From Leifsonia sp. PS1209 (lineage in GTDB: Bacteria > Actinomycetota > Actinomycetes > Actinomycetales > Microbacteriaceae), in assembly GCF_012317045.1 (NCBI RefSeq), contig NZ_CP051154.1, forward strand, positions 1,054,001-1,118,000: a DNA stretch of 64,000 bases. Reading direction: 5' to 3'. The notes under the pieces were generated by a model, which worked only from the letters and a program-made list of their open reading frames with translations, was not told where the DNA came from and did no database searches. The position numbers and the translations under genes are program-made. Positions 17,535 to 26,383 of the stretch are shown one piece after another (within the stretch, counting starts at the first letter, position 1; every line of letters starts with the position of its first letter).

Positions 17535-19167
17535 GGCCGGCGGCGGGTGCGGTCTCTTCCGTAGGTTGCACGGCATTCACAGGTACAGCATCCACCGGCT
17601 CGACGTCGTCCTCCTCGGAGCGCGACCACGCGGAGACGTGCAGCAGCAGCGCCGCCGCCAGCACGAGCAGCACGGCGAACAGGGCCAGCCACAGCCAAGT
17701 GCCGCCCGGAGGCGTCCACGCGGACTGCCCGAACAGGTAGGTGCGCATCGAGCCGTTGGAGCCGACCGCGTAGCGGCGGAGCGTCGACTCGAAGGCCCAG
17801 AACTGCGCCCCGGCGGCGCCGACGGCCACGATCACCGCGATGCGCCGCCAGGCGTATGGCGCGCGCACGAACGCCGTGTCGCCGAGCAGCGCGGCGAGCC
17901 CGACGATGAGGCAGAGGAACAGCGGCAGGTTGTACCTGCCCTGCCAGATCATCCCTCCGCCGTGGATGTACGCGGCCTGCACCAGCGCGGGGCAGAGCAG
18001 GAAGGCGGCGACGAGCAGCCACGCGACCAACAGGCGGCGACGTCGCAGCACGACGACGGCGCCGACCACGATGGCCCCGATGGCGAGCCCCCAGAGGTAG
18101 AGCACCACATCCGGCGCAGGGGTGTCGAGCCAGCCGAACAGGCCGACGAGGCCCTGGCTGTATCCGACGGTCCCGATGAACACCTTCTGGAAGCCGACGA
18201 GTGGCGACGCGCCGATGCCCGGGAAGGAGAGCGCCTGATCCGGATGCTCGATGGCGTTGGCGAGCGAGTTGGTGCCGACGGTCCAGAGCCCAGCGGCGAT
18301 GGTGCCGGCGGCGACGACGGCGATGAGCACGATGACGGCGCGTCGTTTGAGGAGCGCGACCAGCGCATCCCGGTCGGCGAGCAGCAGCAGAGGCACCACG
18401 AGCGCGAGCGCCACCCACAGCGGTGAGAGCCCGCGCGCGTTGACCGCGACGACGGCCCCGGCCATCACCACGACGGCCCGGCCGGTGAGCCGGGAGGCGT
18501 CGGGGGAGAGCGTGATCGCGAGCATCCCGCAGAAGACGGCGAGGGTCGCCGTCGCCTCCAGGGCGCTCGGGTTCACCGAGCCGCCGAGGAACAGCAGCAT
18601 CGGCGTCACCGCAACGGCGAACGCCAGCAGCGGCAGCCTGCGGTTGCGCATCGTGGCCACGATGGCGAACGCGAGGGCGGCGAACAGCGTGGTCAGCAGG
18701 CCGCTCAGGATGCGCATGGCGTAGATCCCCGACGCATCGTGGAAGACCAGGGACGGGAGCCCGACGACGGCGTAGTAGAGCGGGTTGTACAGCCCGGCGG
18801 TGGTGGGGGCTTCGACGCTCTCCCACGGGTCGGCGCTCGGCGTGTACGCGCAGTTCGCCGTGACGGTCGGGTTGAACGCGAAACAGGTGACGGCGTGCGA
18901 TTCGGCGATGTAGCGCGGCACCGTGACGATGTGGCCGGCAGGGGACGGCGTCCCGACGAGCTCGCCGCGCACGACGCTCGCGGCGCGCACGATGTGGGCC
19001 GGCTCATCCGGGGAGGCGGACGGCGGGGTGGCGAACACCCAGGCGGTCGTGAGCGCGAAGAGCACGGCCCACGCGACGAAGAACGGCTTCAGCGGGATGG
19101 AGCGGCGTCTCGGTGCCTGAGCGGCGGCGGGCGCGACCGTGCCGCTTCCCGCCTGTGGGTTTCCCAT
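17509..19167 (-). CDS. DUF2142 polytopic membrane protein, copy 2
   Basis: The protein has 552 residues when started at the ATG at 19167, 25 nt after the upstream gene's stop; the Shine-Dalgarno is poor, so the start is uncertain. Helix 1 leads into FATPPSASPDEPAHIV; later motifs are GGSVNPSALEA, ARGLSPLWVAL, GLFGWLDTPAP, MIWQGRYNLPLFLCL and LRRYAVGSNGS. These match copy 3 almost word for word, so the two arose by tandem duplication. A 40-residue Pro/Glu/Val-rich hydrophilic C-terminal tail is particular to this copy. The biochemical role is not established; see copy 1 for the GT-C inference. Confidence 0.85.
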   Translation of the reverse strand: MGNPQAGSGTVAPAAAQAPRRRSIPLKPFFVAWAVLFALTTAWVFATPPSASPDEPAHIVRAASVVRGELVGTPSPAGHIVTVPRYIAESHAVTCFAFNPTVTANCAYTPSADPWESVEAPTTAGLYNPLYYAVVGLPSLVFHDASGIYAMRILSGLLTTLFAALAFAIVATMRNRRLPLLAFAVAVTPMLLFLGGSVNPSALEATATLAVFCGMLAITLSPDASRLTGRAVVVMAGAVVAVNARGLSPLWVALALVVPLLLLADRDALVALLKRRAVIVLIAVVAAGTIAAGLWTVGTNSLANAIEHPDQALSFPGIGASPLVGFQKVFIGTVGYSQGLVGLFGWLDTPAPDVVLYLWGLAIGAIVVGAVVVLRRRRLLVAWLLVAAFLLCPALVQAAYIHGGGMIWQGRYNLPLFLCLIVGLAALLGDTAFVRAPYAWRRIAVIVAVGAAGAQFWAFESTLRRYAVGSNGSMRTYLFGQSAWTPPGGTWLWLALFAVLLVLAAALLLHVSAWSRSEEDDVEPVDAVPVNAVQPTEETAPAAGLTPAGTGL

Positions 19168-19192
19168 GAGGCAAAGGTATCGGACCGGACGG

Positions 19193-20782
19193 TCAGACCG
19201 CGGCAGGCTCCTCCGTCGGGGCGAGGCGCGCATCCACACGGGCCACCCGGTCGATGGACCGCAGCACCAGCCAGCCGGCCACCACGACCACCGCCGTGAG
19301 CACCAGGAGCCCCAGCAGGTTCCCGCCGGGCGGCGCCCAGGCCGGCGTGCCGAACAGGAACTGCTTGAGCGAGCCGATCGGGGTCACCGAGTATCGCCGC
19401 AGCGTGTTCTCGAAGGCGTAGACCTGCCCGAACGCCAGCACGATCACCACGAGCCAACCGAACCGCCGCCAGATCGCGGGGGCCCGTTCCACCCGGATGC
19501 GCCGGCCGAGCACGACCGAGAGTCCCACCAGCAGGCAGAGGAACAGCGGCATGTTGTATCTGCCCTGCCAGATGATGCCGCCTCCGGTGATGTACGCGGC
19601 CTGCACGATGGGCGGGAGCAGGATGAAGGCGCCGAACAGCACCCAGGCGAAGACGAGCATCCGGGAGCGGAGGAGCACGAGGGCGGCGGCGAGCAGGATG
19701 CCGACGAGGGCCGACCAGATGAAGAACACCTCGGGAGGGGCCGGCGTGTCGAGCCAGCCGAAGATGCCGATCAGGCCGTGGCTGTACTCAGTGGTGCGCA
19801 CGAGGGTGATGAAGAAGCCGCTCAGCGGGTTGGTTCCGACGCCGAGGAAACTCTGCGGCGTCTGGTCCGGGTTCTCGACGGCGTTGTAGAGCGAGTTGGT
19901 CCCGACGGTCCAGGCCAGGGCGGCGATGGTCGCGAGCACGACGCCCGCCGCCGCGGCGATCACGGGCGGTCGCCGGAGCAGCGCGACGACCTGCCGCCAC
20001 GGGACGAGCACGAACGGGATGAGGATGGCCAGCAGCACCCACAGCGGTGAGAGCCCGCGGGTGTTGACCGCGACCGCTCCACCGGCCAGCACGATCATCG
20101 CGCGCGACAGCAGCCGGGAGCGGTCAGGGTCGAGCACGGCCGCGATGATGCCGACGAAGACGGCGAGGGTGGCCGTGGCCTCGATGCCGTTCGGGTTCAC
20201 CGAGCCGCCGAGGAAGAGCAGCATCGGGGTCACAGCGACGGCGAAGCCGAGCAGCGGGATGGCGCGGCGCCGCATCCCCCACAGGATCGAGAACGCGAGC
20301 GCAGCGAACAGCGAGGTGACGATGCCGCTGACGATGCGCATCGCGTAGATGCCGGAGGTGTCGTGCAGGAGCAGCGTCGGCCAGCCGACCAGCAGGTAGT
20401 ACACCGGGTTGTAGAGCCCGGCGGTGGTGTACGAGGTGGTGAGGGCTCCGGGGTCGGTGAGTGGGGCGAGCCCGCACTCGGCCGGACGCTCCTGGTGGAA
20501 GGCGAAGCAGGTGTCCAGCTGGGTGCGCGCCACGTACGCGGGGACGGTGACCCGGTGGCCGTCCTTCGACGGCGTTCCGATGAACTGGCCGCGCGCGACG
20601 CTCGCCGCCTTGACGATGTGCGCAGGCTCGTCCGGGGATGCACCGATCGGGGTGGCGATCGCCCAGCTCGCGCAGAGGGCGGAGAGCAGCACCCAGACCA
20701 CCAGGAAGGCGCGCCAGACCCTGGGCCGGTCGCCGGGGAGGGTGGATGGGCCGGCGGTCGGCATGCTGGCGGTGGTGCTCAC
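19193..20782 (-). CDS. DUF2142 polytopic membrane protein, copy 3
   Basis: The start is GTG at 20782 with AAGGAG about 10 nt upstream, the site itself lying in the last codons of the DUF2304 gene. The protein has 529 residues with about 12 helices: ATPIGASPDEPAHIV after helix 1, GGSVNPNGIEA, TRGLSPLWVLL, GIFGWLDTPAP, IIWQGRYNMPLFLCL, LRRYSVTPIGS. The extracellular loop between helices 1 and 2 has two Cys that could form a disulfide. It is in one direction with the GT2/DUF2304 pair and copy 2, probably one operon starting at 23490. Confidence 0.87.
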   Translation of the reverse strand: MSTTASMPTAGPSTLPGDRPRVWRAFLVVWVLLSALCASWAIATPIGASPDEPAHIVKAASVARGQFIGTPSKDGHRVTVPAYVARTQLDTCFAFHQERPAECGLAPLTDPGALTTSYTTAGLYNPVYYLLVGWPTLLLHDTSGIYAMRIVSGIVTSLFAALAFSILWGMRRRAIPLLGFAVAVTPMLLFLGGSVNPNGIEATATLAVFVGIIAAVLDPDRSRLLSRAMIVLAGGAVAVNTRGLSPLWVLLAILIPFVLVPWRQVVALLRRPPVIAAAAGVVLATIAALAWTVGTNSLYNAVENPDQTPQSFLGVGTNPLSGFFITLVRTTEYSHGLIGIFGWLDTPAPPEVFFIWSALVGILLAAALVLLRSRMLVFAWVLFGAFILLPPIVQAAYITGGGIIWQGRYNMPLFLCLLVGLSVVLGRRIRVERAPAIWRRFGWLVVIVLAFGQVYAFENTLRRYSVTPIGSLKQFLFGTPAWAPPGGNLLGLLVLTAVVVVAGWLVLRSIDRVARVDARLAPTEEPAAV

Positions 20783-20788
20783 CCTGCG

Positions 20789-21166
20789 CTACTCCTTTTC
20801 GTCGCTGAGTGCGGCGATGCGCTGCTCCAGCTCGGCGATCCGCAGCTCGTGCAGGGCGCTGCGCTCTGCGAGGGTGCGGGTCTTGCTCTCGAGGGTGGTC
20901 AGTTCGGAGCTGTGCTGGATGCAGACCAGGAACAGCACGGCGATGCTCACGAAGAACACCAGGTTCACCGGAGCCCCGACGCCGATCAGTCCGGCCGCCC
21001 AGTCCAGGATGGTCGGGAAGACGCCGATGATCAGCGCGAGCACACCGGCGATGAGCCACCAGATCGCGTGGCGTTCGCGCATCCGGCCGCGGCGCAGCAT
21101 CTCGATCACCACAGCGAGGGTGAGGAGGGCGGCGAGGATTCCGAAGATGTAACTGGTGATCGACAT
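20789..21166 (-). CDS. DUF2304 small membrane protein
   Basis: This 125-residue protein has three hydrophobic segments (residues about 4-22, 34-54 and 68-86) and a charged, heptad-like C-terminal helix rich in Leu and Glu. That is the DUF2304 layout, and such genes usually follow a polyprenyl-phosphate-sugar synthase-type GT2, as here, only 2 nt away. The likely role is a membrane partner or anchor for the soluble GT2, since that enzyme lacks membrane helices. This is inferred from gene pairing. Confidence 0.83.
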   Translation of the reverse strand: MSITSYIFGILAALLTLAVVIEMLRRGRMRERHAIWWLIAGVLALIIGVFPTILDWAAGLIGVGAPVNLVFFVSIAVLFLVCIQHSSELTTLESKTRTLAERSALHELRIAELEQRIAALSDEKE

Positions 21167-21168
21167 GG

Positions 21169-21903
21169 TCAGGCCGTTGCCGTTTCCTTGATGGCGGTGC
21201 GGGGGCGCATGAGCGCGACGAGGAGGGCGATGAAGGCGCGGGCCAGGTAGACGGCCGCCTTGAGCGGGTTGTGCGACGGCTGGCCGCCTGCGCGGGGACG
21301 CATCGAGGTCGGCACCTGGGCGACGCGCAGACCGCCGCGGGCGGCGATCACCAGCGCCTCGATGGTGTCTCCGAGGTATTCGGCGGGAAAGGAGTGCGCG
21401 AACAGGGCGATGGCGCGCGGACCGGCGGCCTTGAAGCCGCTGGTGGTGTCGTTGAGGCGCGTCCGGACGACGCGGCTGAGGACGGTCGAGAGCACGTTCA
21501 TGGCCCAGCGGCGCGGACCACGGACCTCGTAGTCGCCTTCGCCGGAGAAGCGGGCGCCGATCACCAGGTCTGCGCCGTCGAGGGCAGCGATCAGGGACGG
21601 CACGTTGCCAGGGTCGTGCTGACCGTCCGCGTCGATCTGCACGGCGACGGAGAAGCCGTTGTCCCTCGCGAACTGGTAGCCGAGGCGTAGTGCTCCGCCG
21701 ACCCCCATGTTGAACGGCATGGATGCGACCAGGGCCCCCGCCTCCTTGGCGATGCGCGCCGTGTCGTCGGTCGAGCCGTCGTCGACGACGAGGCAGGTGA
21801 CGCCGGGAAGTTTGGCGTAGACCTCGGCGACGACGGCTGCGACGGATGCCTCCTCGTTGAAGGCGGGCATCACGATCAGCGTCTGGGAGAGATCGAAGGG
21901 CAT
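21169..21903 (-). CDS. Polyprenyl-phosphate sugar synthase-like GT2
   Basis: The protein has 244 residues from the ATG at 21903; a TTG three codons upstream is the alternative. TLIVMPAFNEEASV, VVDDGSTDDT, QIDADGQHDP (DXD near residue 90) and RFSGEGDYEVRG are hallmarks of the DPM1/GtrB/PpgS group, which make polyprenyl-phosphate-linked mannose or glucose from GDP-mannose or UDP-glucose. No C-terminal membrane helices follow, unlike GtrB. Its product would be the donor for GT-C-type enzymes, which fits the DUF2142 proteins on both sides and the GDP-mannose precursor genes manA and manB further along. Confidence 0.87.
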   Translation of the reverse strand: MPFDLSQTLIVMPAFNEEASVAAVVAEVYAKLPGVTCLVVDDGSTDDTARIAKEAGALVASMPFNMGVGGALRLGYQFARDNGFSVAVQIDADGQHDPGNVPSLIAALDGADLVIGARFSGEGDYEVRGPRRWAMNVLSTVLSRVVRTRLNDTTSGFKAAGPRAIALFAHSFPAEYLGDTIEALVIAARGGLRVAQVPTSMRPRAGGQPSHNPLKAAVYLARAFIALLVALMRPRTAIKETATA

Positions 21904-21933
21904 GGAAGTCAACGTACTAGATCGGTGTGGGCG

Positions 21934-23490
21934 TCAGAGCTGGTGCGACCGGCCGGTCGGGAGCTCGGCTGTCGGTTCGATATTCTCGCACGTCCTGCTG
22001 AGCGCCCTGATCAGGAACCAGACGGACAGCCCGGTCGCGACGGCGAACACGACGGCGACGGTCGGCCATCCGCCCGGCGGCTGCCACTGCGGCGCCCTGA
22101 TCATGTCGATCCAGGTGAGGTTCGGCTGCAGCCCGGTGACGTACCGGCGGAGCATCCACAGGAACGCGGCGAGCTGGCCGATGCCGAGCAGCACGACGGA
22201 CACGCGCATCACGGCGGTGAGCCGCCTGTCGGCGGCCGGCAGAGCGCGGTCGAGCCCGATCCCGGCGAGGATCGCGAGGAGCACGGCGGGTGCGATGGTG
22301 TACCTGCCCTGCCAGATGTATCCGGCGTCGTGGATGACCGCCGCCTGCGAGAACGGCGGCACGAACACGATGGCGAGGCCCAGCAGGAGCGCGCCGATCT
22401 TCACGGGGCGGGGGCCGAGAGTCGCGCCGAGCAGGATCACCATCCCGCCGATGCTCGCCCACACGGCCACGGAGAGCGCAGGCGCCGGGATCTCCAGCCA
22501 GCCGAACTGGGCGATCCAGCCGACCATGAAGCTGAACGTGTTGTCGATGGTGTTGGAGAATCCCTGCCACCAGCTGCTGCCGGCTCCCACGGGCGCGTAC
22601 CCGGGCGTCAGCGACCGCGGCCGCAGGTAGAACAGGGTCGCCGCCACGGCGACGGCGCCGATCAGGACGATGCCCACCCAGGTCAGCCACGACCGGAACA
22701 CCGTGCGCAGCACGTCCCGCCTGCCGAGCAGCAGCGCGATCACGAACGCGAGCGCCAGCCACAGCATCGCGATGCTCCTGGTGTTCACCAGCAGCAGGCT
22801 GACCACCACGATGCCCAGGATGCGCAGCACAAGCCACCGCCCGGCCGCCGGCGTTCCGAAGGTCAGCAGCAGCAGCGCGAACGCCGCGGCGGAGGCCGCG
22901 ACCTCGATGCCGTTCGGGTTGAGCGTCCCGGAGAGGAACAGCACCATCGGGGTGACGCCCACCGCGAGGCCGCCGAGCGCCCAGCGGGAGCGGGGGAGGC
23001 TCTGCAGCGCCGTGAAGGCGAGCGCGAGCAGGGCGGAGCAGAGCAGCGCGTTCACGAGCCGCATCGCGTACAGCCCCTTCGCACCGTCGAGGAACGCGGT
23101 CGGCCAGCCGACGAGCACGTAGAAGACGGGCGTGTTCACGGTGGTCGACGTGTGGCCGGTGGTCGGCGCATCCGGGTTCTGGATGGGGGTGACGCAGGAG
23201 GCCGTGACGGCCACGTTCCTCTTGAAGCACGGCATGTGCGACTCGAGCTTCGCGAAGTAGGTGGAGACGGTCTGGTCGATGGTGCCGGGGATGGTCTTCG
23301 ACTCCGGCCCCCAGAGCTCGCCGTGCGCTGCGGCGTTGGCGCGGATGGCGTGCGCAGGCTCGTCCGGGCTCGCGCCGGGAGGGGTGGCGATCGAGAAGCT
23401 CGCCATCAGGAGGAACAGCAGCCCGAAGGCGATGCCGAACACGGTCAGCGGGCGGCGAGCGGGGCGGATGTCCCCGTCGTGCTGGGTCAT
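21934..23490 (-). CDS. DUF2142 polytopic membrane protein, copy 4
   Basis: The ATG at 23490 begins a 518-residue protein with a weak AGGAC site upstream. Helix 1 runs into IATPPGASPDEPAHAIR; further motifs are SGTLNPNGIEV, YIWQGRYTIAPAVLL and LRRYVTGLQPN. It has about 12 helices and two Cys in the first extracellular loop. It appears to head the operon running to 17509 (DUF2142, GT2, DUF2304, DUF2142, DUF2142) and is divergent from a DUF6541-like gene, with a 91-bp gap. Confidence 0.85.
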   Translation of the reverse strand: MTQHDGDIRPARRPLTVFGIAFGLLFLLMASFSIATPPGASPDEPAHAIRANAAAHGELWGPESKTIPGTIDQTVSTYFAKLESHMPCFKRNVAVTASCVTPIQNPDAPTTGHTSTTVNTPVFYVLVGWPTAFLDGAKGLYAMRLVNALLCSALLALAFTALQSLPRSRWALGGLAVGVTPMVLFLSGTLNPNGIEVAASAAAFALLLLTFGTPAAGRWLVLRILGIVVVSLLLVNTRSIAMLWLALAFVIALLLGRRDVLRTVFRSWLTWVGIVLIGAVAVAATLFYLRPRSLTPGYAPVGAGSSWWQGFSNTIDNTFSFMVGWIAQFGWLEIPAPALSVAVWASIGGMVILLGATLGPRPVKIGALLLGLAIVFVPPFSQAAVIHDAGYIWQGRYTIAPAVLLAILAGIGLDRALPAADRRLTAVMRVSVVLLGIGQLAAFLWMLRRYVTGLQPNLTWIDMIRAPQWQPPGGWPTVAVVFAVATGLSVWFLIRALSRTCENIEPTAELPTGRSHQL

Positions 23491-23536
23491 GCACCGTCCT
23501 GTCGTCGTCCGGATGGCCGATGGCCCGGTGGTGAGG

Positions 23537-23559
23537 TAGGTTCGGTTCTCGAACAACCG
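23537..23559 (+). promoter_or_regulatory. -10 box TAGGTT followed by short inverted repeat
   Basis: TAGGTT (23537-23542) is a plausible -10 for the gene at 23582. It is followed at once by CGGTT (23543-23547) and AACCG (23555-23559) with a 7-nt spacer, which would sit at the transcript's 5' end or act as an operator. The assignment is tentative. Confidence 0.3.
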
Positions 23560-23581
23560 GGTTCCATCGGAGAGGAACACA

Positions 23582-25453
23582 GTGGACGATATCACCCGTC
23601 GCCCCGCGTCCCGCTGGTGGGTGGCCGGTGTGCTGCTCGTCTTCGTCGCGGCCGGGCTGGTCGTCGTCGGGGCCGGCTGGACCGTGTGGGTGCTCGCCGC
23701 TGCCGCCGCCCTCTGCCTGGCCACGGGCGTCGCCGCGTTCGCCGGCTGGAGCCTCGGCGTGGTCTCCGCCATCGCCGTCCCGCTCGCGGTCGAGGCGTAC
23801 GGCATCCGGATCTTCCACAGGATCGGGCTCGGCGTCTTCACCGGCAACCTGCTCGTCCTGGTCGTGATCGCGCTGGCCGGGCTGGTGCTCGTCGCGCTGA
23901 GCGGCGACCGGATGCGCCTGCCGGGCAGAGCCGTCTGGTGGGGCGTCCTCCCCGCGGCCGTCGTGCCAGCGATGGTCGGGACGGTCTTCGCGATCCTGCC
24001 CGCCCTGCGCGACGGCAACGCGCTCTCCTGGGCGATGCGCAGCGACGCCGTCTGGAACCTGGTGTCCGCCCGCTTCCTGCTCGACGACCGCGGCCTGAAC
24101 CCGTCGCTGCACCCGAACTCGTCGCCGATGACCGCCATCCTGCTCGCGGCCGGCATGGCGCCGGGCCGGGCCGGGGCGAAGACGACCGAGCTGTTCCACC
24201 ACGACATCGCCGCGATGGCCGGGGTGTTCGCGCTCGCGACGGTCATCACGAGCCTGCTCGCCGGCCTGGTGGTCGCGCAGCTGGTGCGGCCGGAGCATCC
24301 GGTGTTCCGTGCGATCGGGGCCGTGCTCGGGTCTGCGCTGATCGCATCCTGGTTCGTGGCAGGCTTCTCGTTCGAGTTCGGCTTCTACAACGTAATGCCG
24401 ACGGTCGCCTGCCTGCTCGGCAGCTGGCTCGCCTGGCGGGCAGCACCACGGGCTCCTGTGGTGGCCGTCGCGCTGCTGCTGGCGATGACGACAGCGCTGC
24501 TGGCGCTCTGGGCGTTCCTCGCCATCGTGCCGCTCGCGCTCGCCGCGGTGGCCGCCATCCGGCTCATCCTGCGCCGCCCCCGGTCGTTCGGGTGGCTGTC
24601 CTGGACGATCCTCGCCGTCGCGGGCGCCCAGCTGCTGGTGTATGCCGTGCTGGTCTCCCTGCGCGACCTGCGCCGCGACCAGGGCGAGCTGGCCCAGGGC
24701 GGCTCGATGGCACCGGTGACACCTGCGCTGCTGTTCATCCTGATCGGCCTGGCGGTGGCGATCACCGCGGTCACCGCCCACACGGCGGGAGGACGCGCCG
24801 ACCTCACCGGCGTCGTCACGGTGTCCGCCGCGCTCGCCGGGCTGTACGCCTACCTCGGGACGCAGGTGCAGGCCGACGCGTACTGGTGGGGCTACTACCC
24901 GGCGAAACTCGTCTGGTTCGGCGGCATCCTGCTGCTGGTGGTGGTGATCGGCCTCGCGCTCGACCGGCTCTCGCGGGTCGACCTCGCCGTATGGCCCCGG
25001 GTGGCGGCGACGGCGGGCGTGCTCATCGCCGTCGTCGCGATCGCGGCCAGTGTGCTGCCCAAACCGCCGACGCTCGGCGCACTGGTGCCGTACGGCGACA
25101 TCCTCGCGGGGGAGGGTGTCGCCTCCGGAGACGACGTGCTCCCGGCGATGTTCGCCCTCGACGACCCGACCGACGCCAAGAACATGCTCGTCGGCTATTA
25201 CGACTGGAAGGCCGACGGCTTCGCCAACCTCTGGCTCCTCGGAGCATCGGCGACCAGCGGCACCGACCCGATCCGCCCGTATTCGTACTACCTGGACGTC
25301 CGCTCGCTGAAAGACGTCTGCTCGGCGGTGAAGGCGTGGGACGGCGGCGTGACGATCCGCACGAGGGACGAGACGCTGCGGGCGAAGCTCGCGGCGACCT
25401 GCCCCGGCCTGGATGCGACGGTGCTGGTGGGGCGCATCCCGGTCAGCGGGTGA
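23582..25453 (+). CDS. DUF6541-like polytopic membrane protein, 623 aa
   Basis: The start is GTG at 23582, preceded by GGAGAGGAA. The protein has about 13 hydrophobic helices, then an extracytoplasmic C-terminal domain of about 120 residues (from GDILAGEGVASGDDVLP) with two Cys. An acidic DAVWNLVSARFLLDDRGLNP loop after the fourth or fifth helix, with a conserved-looking HHD a little further on, resembles the DUF6541 group of actinobacterial envelope proteins. I infer a role in surface glycan assembly from context. No catalytic residue can be named. It is divergent from DUF2142 copy 4. Confidence 0.72.
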   Translation: MDDITRRPASRWWVAGVLLVFVAAGLVVVGAGWTVWVLAAAAALCLATGVAAFAGWSLGVVSAIAVPLAVEAYGIRIFHRIGLGVFTGNLLVLVVIALAGLVLVALSGDRMRLPGRAVWWGVLPAAVVPAMVGTVFAILPALRDGNALSWAMRSDAVWNLVSARFLLDDRGLNPSLHPNSSPMTAILLAAGMAPGRAGAKTTELFHHDIAAMAGVFALATVITSLLAGLVVAQLVRPEHPVFRAIGAVLGSALIASWFVAGFSFEFGFYNVMPTVACLLGSWLAWRAAPRAPVVAVALLLAMTTALLALWAFLAIVPLALAAVAAIRLILRRPRSFGWLSWTILAVAGAQLLVYAVLVSLRDLRRDQGELAQGGSMAPVTPALLFILIGLAVAITAVTAHTAGGRADLTGVVTVSAALAGLYAYLGTQVQADAYWWGYYPAKLVWFGGILLLVVVIGLALDRLSRVDLAVWPRVAATAGVLIAVVAIAASVLPKPPTLGALVPYGDILAGEGVASGDDVLPAMFALDDPTDAKNMLVGYYDWKADGFANLWLLGASATSGTDPIRPYSYYLDVRSLKDVCSAVKAWDGGVTIRTRDETLRAKLAATCPGLDATVLVGRIPVSG

Positions 25454-25459
25454 GGTCGG

Positions 25460-25669
25460 CTACTCCGACGGACCCCGCAGCGCGTTCACGATGAGCACGA
25501 CGGCGAGCGTGGCGACGGCGATGATGCCGCCGAGATTGAGGAACGGCCCTCCACGGTTCGCGCCGGAGTGGTCGCTGAGATTGAGGACGATGCCGACGAT
25601 CGTCAGAATCGCGGCGGCAGCCAGGGGGATGAACCCGAACCGATTGCGGCGCAGCATCGACCTGCTCAT
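25460..25669 (-). CDS. Small two-helix membrane peptide, 69 aa
   Basis: The ATG at 25669 overlaps the TGA of the upstream secreted-protein gene as ATGA, so the two are translationally coupled. A basic N-terminus (MSRSMLRRNRFG) precedes a first helix (about residues 13-31), a short polar loop (DHSGANRGG) and a second helix (about 43-63). I do not recognise a family. The size, topology and coupling to a secreted hydrophobic protein fit an immunity or partner protein, but that is inference. The stop lies 6 nt from the end of the convergent DUF6541-like gene. Confidence 0.65.
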   Translation of the reverse strand: MSRSMLRRNRFGFIPLAAAAILTIVGIVLNLSDHSGANRGGPFLNLGGIIAVATLAVVLIVNALRGPSE

Positions 25670-26307
25670 TGGGCCCAGCAGACGAACCCGGCGAGGGCGA
25701 GCTCCACGCCTGTGCCATTCCGGGAGCACTGTTCGATCGACCAGGCCGAGTAGTTCCCGATTGCACCCCCGAGAGCTATCGCGCCTCCCGCTATCGCACC
25801 GATGCCGCTCAGGCCGCCGATCGCTGCGGCGATGTACGCGGCGTTCGCTCCGCCTTGGAGTGCGGTGACCACTGTGGGCGTCACGCACGAGTTCAGCCGG
25901 ACATGCGTGCCCCAGATGTCGATCCATACCCGGGACTCGCCCCGGCACGCGGCACGGCTGGCGTGCGTGGGGAACGAGCGCGGGCCGGCATTGACCACGA
26001 TTCCTCCGGTGTCGGCGACACCCTCGGCCCAGCTGGTGGCGATGTCGTTCGGAACGCCGGCGTCGATGGCCAGCGCGAAGTCGAAGGTTCGCTGTCCGTC
26101 GATGGATCTGTCGGCGGCCAGCAGGCCGTCTGCGCTGCTCAGCAGTCGCGCGTACTCTCCTTGGACCGCGGGCGACCATTCTGCGTGATCGCCCGCGGCG
26201 AGGTCGATGTGTGCGCTGACTTCACTCGCCTGCGCGGGGCTTCCGATGCCGATCACGGCGAGGGTGGCTGCTGCGGCGATCGCGATAGCGGTGAGAGGAG
26301 ATTTCAT
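25666..26307 (-). CDS. Secreted protein with Gly/Ala-rich hydrophobic C-terminus
   Basis: The protein has 213 residues. A Sec signal peptide (MKSP, then a long Ala/Ile-rich core, cleavage likely after GSPAQA at residue 27) is followed by a hydrophilic domain of about 110 residues with two Cys. The C-terminal part is a Gly/Ala-rich hydrophobic segment with glycine-zipper spacing (AAIGGLSGIGAIAGGAIALG), then a short end with two more Cys (EQCSRNG, GFVCWAQ). I know no named family for it. The hydrophobic, cysteine-closed tail recalls pore-forming bacteriocin-like proteins, with the coupled membrane peptide as possible immunity factor. It stands among glycan genes but has no visible link to them. 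Confidence 0.7.
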   Translation of the reverse strand: MKSPLTAIAIAAAATLAVIGIGSPAQASEVSAHIDLAAGDHAEWSPAVQGEYARLLSSADGLLAADRSIDGQRTFDFALAIDAGVPNDIATSWAEGVADTGGIVVNAGPRSFPTHASRAACRGESRVWIDIWGTHVRLNSCVTPTVVTALQGGANAAYIAAAIGGLSGIGAIAGGAIALGGAIGNYSAWSIEQCSRNGTGVELALAGFVCWAQ

Positions 26308-26383
26308 GCGGCTTCCGTTCCTGGCGTTGGGCCTCGTTGCCCACTACAGCCAGGTTAGCCATCCGGTTACGCGTTAGATATCA

